Shown here: one piece after another, positions 1 to 7,902 of the stretch
Numbering within the stretch: position 1 is the stretch's first letter
Layout of the letters: each line of letters opens with the position of its first letter
Made by a program: the position numbers and the translations under genes
Notes under the pieces: generated by a model
What the model was told of the DNA's origin: nothing
The model's database searches: none
Seen by the model: only the letters and a program-made list of their open reading frames with translations
DNA from: Paenibacillus sp. CF384
Lineage (GTDB): Bacteria > Bacillota > Bacilli > Paenibacillales > Paenibacillaceae
NCBI RefSeq assembly: GCF_900106745.1
Contig: NZ_FNNV01000008.1
Location: forward strand, 186,001 to 250,000
Direction: 5' to 3'
Length of the DNA stretch: 64,000 nt

Positions 1-30
1 GTACGTGTGGGGGAGGAAGCGGAATCGGGC

Positions 31-1044
31 ATGGATATCCATACGAAAATGAACGTTTACCGGAGCGCGGGACTCATCGCAAGCTGCCTTCTACTACTGC
101 TCAGCGTCGTCTCCAGCATCTGCTTTGGCTTTGTATCCATTAGCTTGAAGGATCTAGCAGCATCCTTCGCAAGCTATGACGAGACGATTATGGAACAAGT
201 CGTCGTCCGCACGGCCAGACTGCCTCGGGCAGTGATTGCCGCGGCGGTTGGCGCGTCGCTTGCTCTGGCGGGAGCGGTGCTGCAGAGCGTAACGAGGAAC
301 CCGCTCGCTTCGCCGAGCGTGCTCGGCATCAACGCCGGCGCGTCGGTTGCCGTCGTGGCGGCCATTACCGTCATGGGAATCCGGGATACGGAGGCGCTGA
401 TGTGGTTTGCTTTCGGCGGCGCGGCGTTAGCGGCGGGTATGGTGTTCGCGTTAGGCTCACTAGGGCGCGAGGGGTTGTCTCCATTGAAAATAATATTGGC
501 AGGTGCGGCATTAACGGCTCTATTCTCTTCGTTAACGCAGGGGATGCTTGCCCATAACGAGAATGGCCTGCAGGAAGTGCTGTTCTGGTTGAGCGGCTCC
601 GTCGCGGGACGCACGACCGAGATGCTGCTGCCGACCGTGCCTTATATGGCCGCCGGCATCGCACTGTCGTTTGTTCTGTCCAAGCATTGGAACGTTATTG
701 CGCTTGGGGAGGAATCGGCAAAGGGACTGGGTCAACATTTACTCATCGTGAAGGCGGTGGCCGGCGTAATCGTCATCTTGCTTGCGGGCAGCGCGGTAGC
801 CGTGGCGGGACCGATCGGACTTGTTGGCATTATCGTACCGCATATCGCGAAGCGTTTCGCAGGCAACGATTATAGGTGGCGGCTTCCGTTCAGCGCTGTT
901 CTGGGAGCAACGCTGCTTGTGCTTGCGGATCTTGCCGCGAGATTCCTTCATTACCCGATCGAAATTCCAGTAGGCATCATGACGGCCGCGATCGGCGCGC
1001 CGTTCTTTATCTACATTGCCCGGAAGGAGCGTGCGAAGGAATGA
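31..1044 (+). CDS. FecCD-family iron-siderophore ABC permease
   Basis: Integral membrane permease subunit of an iron(III)-siderophore or haem importer, which would pair with a second permease, a lipoprotein binding protein and an ATPase. The protein (about 337 residues) has the alternating hydrophobic segments of the family, the NPLASPSVLGINAGAS stretch after helix 3 and the GLVGIIVPHIAKR motif that contacts the ATPase. The ATG at 31 follows a purine-rich GGGGGAGGAAG at 8-18. A GTG at 7 lies inside that site, and the frame stays open to the window edge, so the start is uncertain. Its stop overlaps the start of the next permease (ATGA at 1041). Neither a binding protein nor an ATPase gene is visible; the former may lie just upstream of the window. 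Confidence 0.9.
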   Translation: MDIHTKMNVYRSAGLIASCLLLLLSVVSSICFGFVSISLKDLAASFASYDETIMEQVVVRTARLPRAVIAAAVGASLALAGAVLQSVTRNPLASPSVLGINAGASVAVVAAITVMGIRDTEALMWFAFGGAALAAGMVFALGSLGREGLSPLKIILAGAALTALFSSLTQGMLAHNENGLQEVLFWLSGSVAGRTTEMLLPTVPYMAAGIALSFVLSKHWNVIALGEESAKGLGQHLLIVKAVAGVIVILLAGSAVAVAGPIGLVGIIVPHIAKRFAGNDYRWRLPFSAVLGATLLVLADLAARFLHYPIEIPVGIMTAAIGAPFFIYIARKERAKE

Positions 1045-2081
1045 TGGTATCCGGAAAGCTTTCCACGGCAAACCGTCTTCCCGTCAAGCTGCACCGGCCG
1101 ACGATGATGACGACAGTCGGATTGGCATCCGTTTTGATTGCTGTGGCAGCCGCCTACTTGATGGTGGGGGAATCCATGTATGGTCCACTTACGGCTTGGC
1201 GCGCATTATGGGGAACCGGGGAGGAAGAAAGCATAATGATCGTGCAGTCGCTCCGCGCTCCGCGTCTTGCGATTGCGATATTGGCAGGCGCGTCTCTCGC
1301 TTTATCTGGTGCCATTTTGCAGGCGATTATCCGCAATCCGCTTGCGGCGCCGGACGTTGTCGGCATTACGGGAGGGGCTTCGTTCGGAGCGGTCGTATTT
1401 ATTACTGCATTGTCGGGCTCTCTTAGCATCCGCCTGCTGCCCGTTGCGGCGATTATTGGCGCGTTTTGCGCCGCTGCGCTTGTTTATGCATTCGCTTGGA
1501 AACGCGGAGCGAGCTCGCTGCGCCTTGTTCTCGTCGGTATAGGCGTGTCGTCGCTGCTATCGGCCGGCGTTTCGTTCATGCTGGCGTTCAGCCAAGCGTA
1601 CGCCGCTACTTCCGCTTATATCTGGCTGATGGGAACGATCTATGGATCGTCTTGGGAGCATGTGTGGACGCTGCTGCCTTGGACGATTGCGCTTGGAGCG
1701 GCTGTCTACTTCCATACGCGAGTCATTCAAGTCCAGCTGTTAGGCGATGAGATTGCCACCGGTATCGGCTCCGCCGTTCAGCGGCATCGGCTGCTGCTCG
1801 TGTTTCTCAGCGTGGGCTTGGCCGGCTCTGCCGTATCGATTGGCGGCGCTATCGGGTTCGTCGGATTAATAGCTCCGCATGCGGCGAGGCGTTTGGTCGG
1901 GCCTGTCATGGGCCGAGTGCTCCCTGTCAGCGCTTTGTTCGGCGCAATTGTCGTGGCGGCCGCGGATTTGATCGGGAGAACGCTGTTCCTTCCCCTCGAT
2001 ATTCCCGTCGGCGTCTTCACCTCTGCGATCGGCGCGCCGTTCTTCATTTTCCTGCTGTATCGATCTCGCAACAGAATATAG
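1041..2081 (+). CDS. FecCD-family iron-siderophore ABC permease, second subunit
   Basis: Second membrane subunit of the same importer (346 residues), expected to form a heterodimer with the upstream product. It carries NPLAAPDVVGITGGASFG and GFVGLIAPHAARRLVG, the family's substrate-channel and ATPase-coupling motifs, and about ten hydrophobic segments. The start is the ATG at 1041, overlapping the upstream stop by four bases, which indicates translational coupling. The frame is open further upstream (from 876), but that stretch is the shadow of the first permease. No ATPase gene follows; a terminator lies directly downstream, so the ATPase must be encoded elsewhere or shared. Confidence 0.9.
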   Translation: MMVSGKLSTANRLPVKLHRPTMMTTVGLASVLIAVAAAYLMVGESMYGPLTAWRALWGTGEEESIMIVQSLRAPRLAIAILAGASLALSGAILQAIIRNPLAAPDVVGITGGASFGAVVFITALSGSLSIRLLPVAAIIGAFCAAALVYAFAWKRGASSLRLVLVGIGVSSLLSAGVSFMLAFSQAYAATSAYIWLMGTIYGSSWEHVWTLLPWTIALGAAVYFHTRVIQVQLLGDEIATGIGSAVQRHRLLLVFLSVGLAGSAVSIGGAIGFVGLIAPHAARRLVGPVMGRVLPVSALFGAIVVAAADLIGRTLFLPLDIPVGVFTSAIGAPFFIFLLYRSRNRI

Positions 2082-2088
2082 ACTACTG

Positions 2089-2119
2089 AAAAGGAGCTTG
2101 CACGCGGTAGCTCCTTTTT
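2089..2119 (+). terminator. Intrinsic terminator after the siderophore permeases
   Basis: A ten-base stem AAAAGGAGCT / AGCTCCTTTT with a ten-base loop runs into a T-rich tail eight bases after the permease stop. Confidence 0.85.
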
Positions 2120-2603
2120 AGTTGTTGTAGTAACGGGTGGTAAGTCTAAAATCAAGACACGAAAGGCTTCCCCTTTTATCTCGTTTGTAATAAATTGGAA
2201 CATATAGACCTGCGTTGTGCTTGTTGGATTACAAAATATACAGGAATGACGTGTAAGGAGTACAATACATTTGCTATTTTCTTGTCTCAAATGACATATG
2301 ACGTGTACTTCGTACATTTTATGCGTTTCTTTCTAATGAAAACGGCTGGTTATCCGTATTTCAAATGCATTTTATACACGTAAAATACTTTTTTTCTCAG
2401 AAGACTTCGGTTTGTCGTGTAGTTTGTACAACTCAAGGAGGAAGCCGATTAACCTTTTCTTGCTGCACCATCTTTTCCTTGCCACAGAATTCTTTCCATG
2501 TCGACGCCTTCCAACGACTTTGTTAAGAGAGCATTTCACTATATCATGCAACCGGCACTGAGCTATTAATCCATCGTGATCTGGGGAGATTACTATTTTT
2601 AGA
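2120..2603. other. AT-rich gap with no supported gene
   Basis: About 480 bases, clearly richer in A and T than the flanks. The only open frame on the plus strand (2195-2383) lacks a ribosome site and has no recognisable protein features. I see no RNA gene, repeat or clear operator here. A promoter for the small membrane protein at 2604 presumably lies at its right end, but I cannot pick one with confidence. Confidence 0.5.
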
Positions 2604-2879
2604 GTGATACTGGAGTTACTTCGAATTGTTTTATTAATTGCGGTTCTTGGGGCTGTTTTTGGATACTTGATAAGAACAATCTACAATGAAATCGGTATAG
2701 CGAACGATAATGAATGGACGATTATGCTTGGCATCTTCATATTCATTTTTGTATTGTACAGAAACAAGCTTCAGTTTAGCGGATGGTATACAGGCAAGGG
2801 AAGAGAAAAGCTGCCTAAAAGGGCAACTCAATGTTTGACTATTATTGCTGCTTTGTTGATCTTAGCGCCTGTGTTTTAA
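2604..2879 (+). CDS. Small membrane protein of unknown function
   Basis: I do not recognise this 91-residue protein. It has three hydrophobic stretches (about residues 3-24, 40-53 and 77-90) separated by short polar loops with basic residues, which suggests a small inner-membrane protein. The GTG at 2604 lies 15 bases after GGGGAG (2583-2588), rather far. An in-frame ATT at 2595 has better spacing, so the start is uncertain. It stands alone between the AT-rich gap and the phosphotransferase gene, in the same direction as both. Confidence 0.5.
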   Translation: MILELLRIVLLIAVLGAVFGYLIRTIYNEIGIANDNEWTIMLGIFIFIFVLYRNKLQFSGWYTGKGREKLPKRATQCLTIIAALLILAPVF

Positions 2880-2931
2880 TTATGTTTTCAACTTTTGGAG
2901 TTTGAGAGGTTCCATATAAGGAGGGATCACG

Positions 2932-3831
2932 ATGGATTTCGCGAACCGTTTTGTGATGGAGCACTTCGGCAGCCGTGCTGAGCATCTCGCTCCTCTGGCG
3001 TCCGGTGCTTGGTCGAAAGCCTATTCCTTTACGCTCGATGGGCATGAAATGATAATTCGATTCGGCGCCTATGTAGAAGACTTTGAGAAGGATCGTGCAA
3101 TGGGGACATTCTCCACGGCTGCGCTGCCGATTCCGAAGGTGTTAGAGGTGGGGAAGACGGAGAACGGATTCTTCGCCGTATCCGAGCGGGTGCGAGGCGA
3201 GAAGCATCTCGATGAGCTGGACAAATCGGAAATGCGCGTTGTCCTCCCGCAATTGTTCGACGCGCTCTATGAGCTTCAGACGCAAGATCTTACCCGTACA
3301 CAGGAAGTTGGACTTTGGCGTCCGGAGGGAACGGGTCCAAGCTGGGGGGCTGAGTTATTATCGGTAGCTGAGCCAAGGGAGAGGCTTGCCGGCTGGCGCG
3401 AACGGTTAGATACTTCGCCGCGCGAGGCAAGCATCTTCGATGCCGGCGTAGCAAAGCTTCGTATACTCGCCTCGCAGCTCCCGGACATTCGAGGAATCGT
3501 CCATAATGATCTATTGAACCGAAACGTGTTGGTGAATAATGGGAAACTAACCGGGGTTTTCGATTGGGGTAACGCGTTATACGGTGATCCTCTCTACGAC
3601 CATGCTTGGTTTCTTTATTGGTGGCCTTGGTATCCGCAGTGGCAAGGAATCGACTTGCAAGCCATGCTGGATCAGCACTGGGACAAGCGCGGAGGCCAGC
3701 CAACACAAATGAAGGAACATCTACTCTGTTACCTCATTCACATTGGGCTGGACCATATCGCCTACTGTGCGTTTAGGGAACGCACGGAAGATATGAAGCG
3801 AAATGCCGAACAAGTCTTGAGTTATATCTAA
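2932..3831 (+). CDS. Aminoglycoside/choline phosphotransferase-family kinase
   Basis: Kinase-like fold protein of the APH family (299 residues), which transfers phosphate from ATP to small hydroxylated substrates; the substrate cannot be told from sequence. The catalytic loop is HNDLLNRN (Brenner-type HxDxxxxN, about residues 190-197) and the metal-binding segment is FDWGNALYGDP, about 20 residues later. The N-lobe has the expected strand pattern with MIIRFG as the likely lysine-strand equivalent, here without an obvious lysine. The start is supported by AAGGAGGG at 2918-2925. Two more APH-family genes occur at 11576 and 13149. Calling it an antibiotic-resistance gene would go beyond the evidence. 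Confidence 0.85.
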   Translation: MDFANRFVMEHFGSRAEHLAPLASGAWSKAYSFTLDGHEMIIRFGAYVEDFEKDRAMGTFSTAALPIPKVLEVGKTENGFFAVSERVRGEKHLDELDKSEMRVVLPQLFDALYELQTQDLTRTQEVGLWRPEGTGPSWGAELLSVAEPRERLAGWRERLDTSPREASIFDAGVAKLRILASQLPDIRGIVHNDLLNRNVLVNNGKLTGVFDWGNALYGDPLYDHAWFLYWWPWYPQWQGIDLQAMLDQHWDKRGGQPTQMKEHLLCYLIHIGLDHIAYCAFRERTEDMKRNAEQVLSYI

Positions 3832-3850
3832 CGGGCATGACCCATATAAT
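3822..3850 (+). promoter_or_regulatory. Candidate sigma-A promoter for the acetyltransferase gene
   Basis: A perfect TATAAT at 3845-3850 lies 17 bases after TTATAT (3822-3827). It spans the end of the upstream gene and 40 bases before the acetyltransferase start. Confidence 0.4.
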
Positions 3851-3889
3851 GATTGTTGAATTGCTCGATGAAGGAGGAATCCGACCGCG

Positions 3890-4339
3890 ATGCAACAACC
3901 TATTAGCATTACTCCGTACAACGCCAAGTACGCCGAGCAAACGATAGAAATGTGGCGTGCGAGCAAGGAGAAGGCGATCGGGCAGCAGGCACTCCACAGT
4001 GTGGAGGACCACATTTACTTTCTGAACGAGATATTGCCGCAGCGGTTTCATATTCAAGTAGCGCTTATCGATGAGAAAGTCGTAGGAATCATTGCTTTCA
4101 ATGAGCGTGAAGTCAGTCAGCTCTATATTCATATTGATCATCAAGGGATCGGGATCGGTCAAACCTTGTTAGATCAAGCCAAAGAACAATCGAGCGGTAA
4201 ATTAACGTTGTATACGTTTGAAATCAATGAAATCGCACAGCGCTTCTATGAGAAGAATGGATTTACGGTTATTTCCAGAGGTCATGAAAATGAAGAAAAT
4301 TTGCCTGATATTCTCTACGAGTGGGTATTGCGGTCCTAA
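3890..4339 (+). CDS. GNAT-family N-acetyltransferase
   Basis: Acetyl-CoA-dependent N-acetyltransferase of the GNAT fold (149 residues, usual length). The core reads as strand, acetyl-CoA-binding loop and helix around residues 88-105 (IHIDHQGIGIGQTLLDQAKE, the Q/RxxGxG/A pyrophosphate loop), followed by a strand with TLYTFEIN and the common C-terminal NGF motif (YEKNGF). The ribosome site AAGGAGG is at 3871-3877, 12 bases before the ATG. The acceptor substrate is unknown. It sits between two unrelated enzymes on the same strand. Confidence 0.88.
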   Translation: MQQPISITPYNAKYAEQTIEMWRASKEKAIGQQALHSVEDHIYFLNEILPQRFHIQVALIDEKVVGIIAFNEREVSQLYIHIDHQGIGIGQTLLDQAKEQSSGKLTLYTFEINEIAQRFYEKNGFTVISRGHENEENLPDILYEWVLRS

Positions 4340-4376
4340 TCATCTAACAAGGCTATGAAAGAGAGGCTGATGGTTT

Positions 4377-5222
4377 ATGGGTACGAATGCTGTACAAACG
4401 ACCAAAGAAGAGATTCTGGCGCACTACAAGGCTAATGGTTTCGCCGTCATTCCGAATGCGTTGTCGCAGGAGGAACTGGACTACTTAAACGGATTGGTAG
4501 AGGCTTCTTTGAAAGAGTCTCCGGAGCATTGGCATCAACCGATTGAAGGCGCAGTCGGTACAGGCAGTTTCCTCGAGAAGCATCCGCTTGAGATGGATCC
4601 ATTCATTCGTCATCCGAAGATCTTTCCGCTTATTCAGGAAGTGCTGCTCGGAGAAGCGCGTTTTGCTCAATTTGATTTTCGGGATGTATCCGCGGACCGA
4701 GCGAGCAACAGCGAGATGAATTTTCACCGCGATATCAGCTATTACGGCACGATAGGCGGGAAGATTTACGATCCGGAGAATCCCTATATCAGTACGTATA
4801 CGTGCGTCATCTATTATTTGTCGGATGTTCACGAGTGCTGCCCGGCGTTCTGCTTAGTACCGAATAGCCATATGTACTCGTCGCTTGATGAAGCGAAGGA
4901 GAAGCAGGGGGAAGCTTACCGGGAAATCCCGATTCGGGGGCAAGCCGGTACCGCCGTGTTGTACAATATAACGACCTATCATACGCGCAAGGGCGGAAGA
5001 GCGGATTGTACGCACGGCCGTCGTACGATGCATAACTACCATTCCCGGGCGTCGAGCTACCCGCTGACCAACTGGGCGACGGTGCCTGAGGTGCTCGCGC
5101 TCAGCGATGATCATGACACCCGCCTGTTCTATTCGCAATGGACGCCTAACCAAATCAAATTCGCAAGAGAGAATTATACGAAACCAATCCCGGCTTACTA
5201 TCCGGTAAATATGGTGAAATAG
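4377..5222 (+). CDS. Phytanoyl-CoA dioxygenase (PhyH) family protein
   Basis: Putative Fe(II)/2-oxoglutarate-dependent dioxygenase (281 residues). The facial triad is visible: H117 and D119 in NFHRDISYYG, and the distal H202 in NITTYHTR. Arginines at about 215-216 are placed to bind 2-oxoglutarate. The family hydroxylates varied small molecules, so the substrate is open. The ATG at 4377 follows GAGAGG at 4361-4366. The gene ends at a strong bidirectional terminator and converges on the kinase gene. A second PhyH-family gene lies at 31123, but the two are only distantly alike. Confidence 0.88.
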   Translation: MGTNAVQTTKEEILAHYKANGFAVIPNALSQEELDYLNGLVEASLKESPEHWHQPIEGAVGTGSFLEKHPLEMDPFIRHPKIFPLIQEVLLGEARFAQFDFRDVSADRASNSEMNFHRDISYYGTIGGKIYDPENPYISTYTCVIYYLSDVHECCPAFCLVPNSHMYSSLDEAKEKQGEAYREIPIRGQAGTAVLYNITTYHTRKGGRADCTHGRRTMHNYHSRASSYPLTNWATVPEVLALSDDHDTRLFYSQWTPNQIKFARENYTKPIPAYYPVNMVK

Positions 5223-5239
5223 CGACTGCCTGCAGCAAG

Positions 5240-5269
5240 AACCCCCGCTCAATAAATGAGCGGGGGTTT
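5240..5269. terminator. Bidirectional terminator between convergent genes
   Basis: An eleven-base stem AACCCCCGCTC / GAGCGGGGGTT with a short AT loop has a T run on one side and an A run on the other, so it can serve both the dioxygenase gene (plus) and the kinase gene (minus). Confidence 0.88.
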
Positions 5270-5275
5270 CTTCAT

Positions 5276-6244
5276 TTAGGGATTCTTTTGTAAGTTGTGA
5301 ATGATGTCGGGTGTAATGGGAATCTGCAGCTGATTCATCGCATATAGAACAGCTCCGGCAACAGGAGGAAGCGTTGGTTCTACAAGATGATACCTTCTGT
5401 TTGATCCGTTTAAGAGCATGCCGCTTAACGTATGAGAGAAATAAGGACTGTTCGCGACGCTTCCTATCAACGTAACCTCAACCGTATCGCTTGAGAAAGA
5501 GGCAGCCAGAAGCTCAATGCCAACTTTGATTTGGTTCATCGCCCGGTCACAAACTCGGATCGCGAGAGAACTTCCTTGCTCGGCTGCTTCGGTAATCGTC
5601 GGTGCAAACTGTCCGAATTTCTTGTCGCGCTCTTGACGGTCATCGATAAAACCACTTCGTGCCAGCTCGGAGAATTCAGCTGCCGATTGTACATGCCAAT
5701 GCTGCAGCATGGACTTCATGAGTTCTTCGTCCGATTCATCGGTATGACCTGCAAGCATCTCATAAGCGGCATCGTAGGCAAGGAATCGAGCAGCGCTTGC
5801 TGCGTAGTGATGGAAATCGTAATTTCTTATAAACCGGCCATCTTCGGTAATCGCTACGATAATAGAACCTGTACCTGCGATTACAACAATTCCGGGCTTT
5901 GCTAATAATGCGCCATAGTGAGCTACCACGGCATCGTTTACATGCCACCGAGGACCGGATAAGCCGGGGATATCGGTTAAAGGGATCACCCATTCGAGAT
6001 CGGATGCGGCATCGTATCCAGCAATCCCTGCGGCAGTTCCTGCCACCTGATGCCGCTCTTTATTAGCAAGCGCCAACGCTTCTGTAATAGCGTTATGTAC
6101 ATTCTGTACTGCTAATGCATCTTTATGGAGGGAAGCAGCCCCTTTCTCGCAATAAGCAAGAACGTTCCCCATAAGATCGCAAACTAACACTCGCGTGTTC
6201 GTTCCGCCCCCGTCAATCCCGATGAGAATATCATTTGCTGCTAT
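5276..6244 (-). CDS. BadF/BadG/BcrA/BcrD-family kinase, N-acetylglucosamine kinase-like
   Basis: ASKHA-fold ATP-dependent sugar kinase, probably for N-acetylglucosamine or a related amino sugar (substrate inferred). The phosphate-1 motif IGIDGGGTNTR sits at the N-terminus, and a second phosphate loop VIAGTGS lies near residue 120. The first usual start codon in frame (GTG at 6190) falls inside the phosphate-1 motif, so translation must begin upstream. With AAGGAGG at about 6253-6259 the best fit is ATA at 6244, with ATT at 6229 or ACG at 6247 as alternatives; that gives about 322 residues, the family norm. The start overlaps the 3' end of the broken antiporter gene, suggesting coupling. The non-standard start lowers confidence in full function. 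Confidence 0.75.
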   Translation of the reverse strand: MAANDILIGIDGGGTNTRVLVCDLMGNVLAYCEKGAASLHKDALAVQNVHNAITEALALANKERHQVAGTAAGIAGYDAASDLEWVIPLTDIPGLSGPRWHVNDAVVAHYGALLAKPGIVVIAGTGSIIVAITEDGRFIRNYDFHHYAASAARFLAYDAAYEMLAGHTDESDEELMKSMLQHWHVQSAAEFSELARSGFIDDRQERDKKFGQFAPTITEAAEQGSSLAIRVCDRAMNQIKVGIELLAASFSSDTVEVTLIGSVANSPYFSHTLSGMLLNGSNRRYHLVEPTLPPVAGAVLYAMNQLQIPITPDIIHNLQKNP

Positions 6245-7403
6245 CGTGAGCCCCTCCTTGTGCTGCGGTTCTACTGAAGAAATATTTTAACAATGGCGGT
6301 GCGATCAAGGTTGTTAAGATAATCTTAATGACAACAGAGGTGAAATACTTCTCCGGAAGCAATGAAGCTTGTAAACCTGTGGCTGCGATGATTAGCGCAA
6401 CTTCTCCTCGGGAGATCATGCCTGACCCAATGGCCAAGGACGAGCGGGCATTCATTCCCGTTATTCTTGCTCCGAGTGCCCCGCCCAGCAGTTTCGTAAG
6501 AACGGCAGCAAGGGTTAAAGCCACCATAAAGCCAATCTGATTCCCTACTCCAGCGAAGGACACGTTCAATCCGATACTGACAAAGAACACAGGCACAAAG
6601 ATGGAGTACGCGATGGGTTCGATTTTGGATTCTACGGTATGCTTGAACGAGGTTTGGGAAATTGCGATGCCAGCGGCAAAAGAACCGATAATAGCAGCCA
6701 TCCCCATCTGTTCCGCAAAATAAGCAAAACCGAAACAAACCACAAGCGCCATGGTGATAACTGGCTCCGTAACCGAGATACGCGCGAATAGCTTCATGAA
6801 CCTTGGCACAATCAGCCAACCGACGAAGAGCGTCACGATGAAGAAAAGCAGCTTTTTGCTAACTAGCATCCCGATTGAGATATCGTTGCCGCTTCCCAGG
6901 AAACTCATCATAACTGCCAGCAGAATGATAACAATGACGTCATCGATGACTGCTGCTCCGAGGATCGTTGTCCCTTCGCGAGAGTTCAGCTTGTTTAAAT
7001 CCTTCAGCACCTGCACCGAAATACTGACCGATGTTGCGCTAAATACGGCCCCATAAAGAGCGCATAGTTCGAATCGAGGCCGAAGGCGTCCGCTACGGCA
7101 TAACCACCCAGAAAAGGCAGTATAATTCCTCCGACAGCCACGGCAAAAGCAGACCGCCACGTTTGTTTGAGCTGCTCAAGATCGGTCTCCAAGCCTGCAA
7201 TAAACATGAGTAAGATAACGCCAATTTCCGCCGTGTAATGAATGAATTCATTATTCTCGATCCACCCAAGGACTGCCGGACCGACAAGGATGCCTACGAT
7301 TAGTTTACCTACCAAGTACGGAAGGCTGCCCTATCAGCGTGGAGAGATGTCCAAAGATCTTCGTGAGGAATAAGATGAGAAATAGATAAAGAATGAACTC
7401 CAT
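6231..7403 (-). pseudogene. Cation/proton antiporter (CPA2, GerN/NapA-like), two frameshifts
   Basis: Reading from the ATG at 7403 (preceded by GAGGTG) gives a typical antiporter N-terminus ending PSVLG. A tandem GGTA duplication (TACCTACC at 7306-7313 on the plus strand) then shifts the frame into a stop. Removing four bases restores VLGKLIVGILVGPAVLGW. A second break lies at the four-C run at 7049-7052: adding one base joins NYALFMG to AVFSATSVSI. With both repaired the product is about 389 residues with 11-12 hydrophobic segments, the family length. As written, only fragments can be made. It overlaps the kinase gene downstream. Confidence 0.85.
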
Positions 7404-7487
7404 ATTATTGTTGCACCTCAATTCCCGCATATTGAATTTGTATCCATAATATACTCTATACAATGTGGGAATCAAATAGAGGCATAT

Positions 7488-7850
7488 ATGCAGAGTTGGT
7501 TGAATACAATGGCCAATAAGACGGGTTTACCAGTTCTGTTGCAAACCAGGAGGTTGATCGAATTGCTCAAAGCAGTGGATGTCAACTTGGACGCGGGGGA
7601 AATGGTGCTGAAGCTGGAGAAGGATAGCGCACCTAAGAGGATCGAGTACAGCAAGCTTGAGCGGTTAGAATTGGCGAGAGAGTCGGTAAGAAAGCTGCTC
7701 AGAACCGTTGAGGTGAAGGTGATCAAGCTGCATGTCAGAGGCATGGAGAACACGGTCGTCATAGCCAGCGACAAGGTTGGAGACTATGATTACGTCGAGC
7801 AATATCTGAAGAAGATTGCCGAGAAATATGAAATAACCGTCGAGCAATAA
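7488..7850 (+). CDS. Conserved-looking hypothetical protein
   Basis: I do not recognise this 120-residue protein. It is soluble, highly charged, and predicted as alternating helix and strand. Residues 20-70 include LEKDSAPKRIEYSKLERLEL, and the C-terminus has VGDYDYVEQYLKKIAEKYEI. There is no signal peptide or metal motif. The ATG at 7488 follows a weak AGAGG; a second ATG at 7509 is possible. It is divergent from the antiporter remnant with an AT-rich spacer (7404-7487) that probably holds both promoters, and it ends at a clear terminator. Confidence 0.7.
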   Translation: MQSWLNTMANKTGLPVLLQTRRLIELLKAVDVNLDAGEMVLKLEKDSAPKRIEYSKLERLELARESVRKLLRTVEVKVIKLHVRGMENTVVIASDKVGDYDYVEQYLKKIAEKYEITVEQ

Positions 7851-7864
7851 TAGATAGCTTAAAG

Positions 7865-7902
7865 CGCCTCAGCCTGGCTCTTCAGCAGGATGAGGCGTTT
7901 TT
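7865..7902 (+). terminator. Intrinsic terminator after the 120-residue protein gene
   Basis: CGCCTCA at 7865-7871 pairs with TGAGGCG at 7891-7897, followed by TTTTT. It overlaps the last codons of the convergent MFS gene. Confidence 0.75.

Noticed and set aside
2195-2383. Small plus-strand open frame in the AT-rich gap
   Set aside because: No ribosome site before any start, and no sensible protein character.
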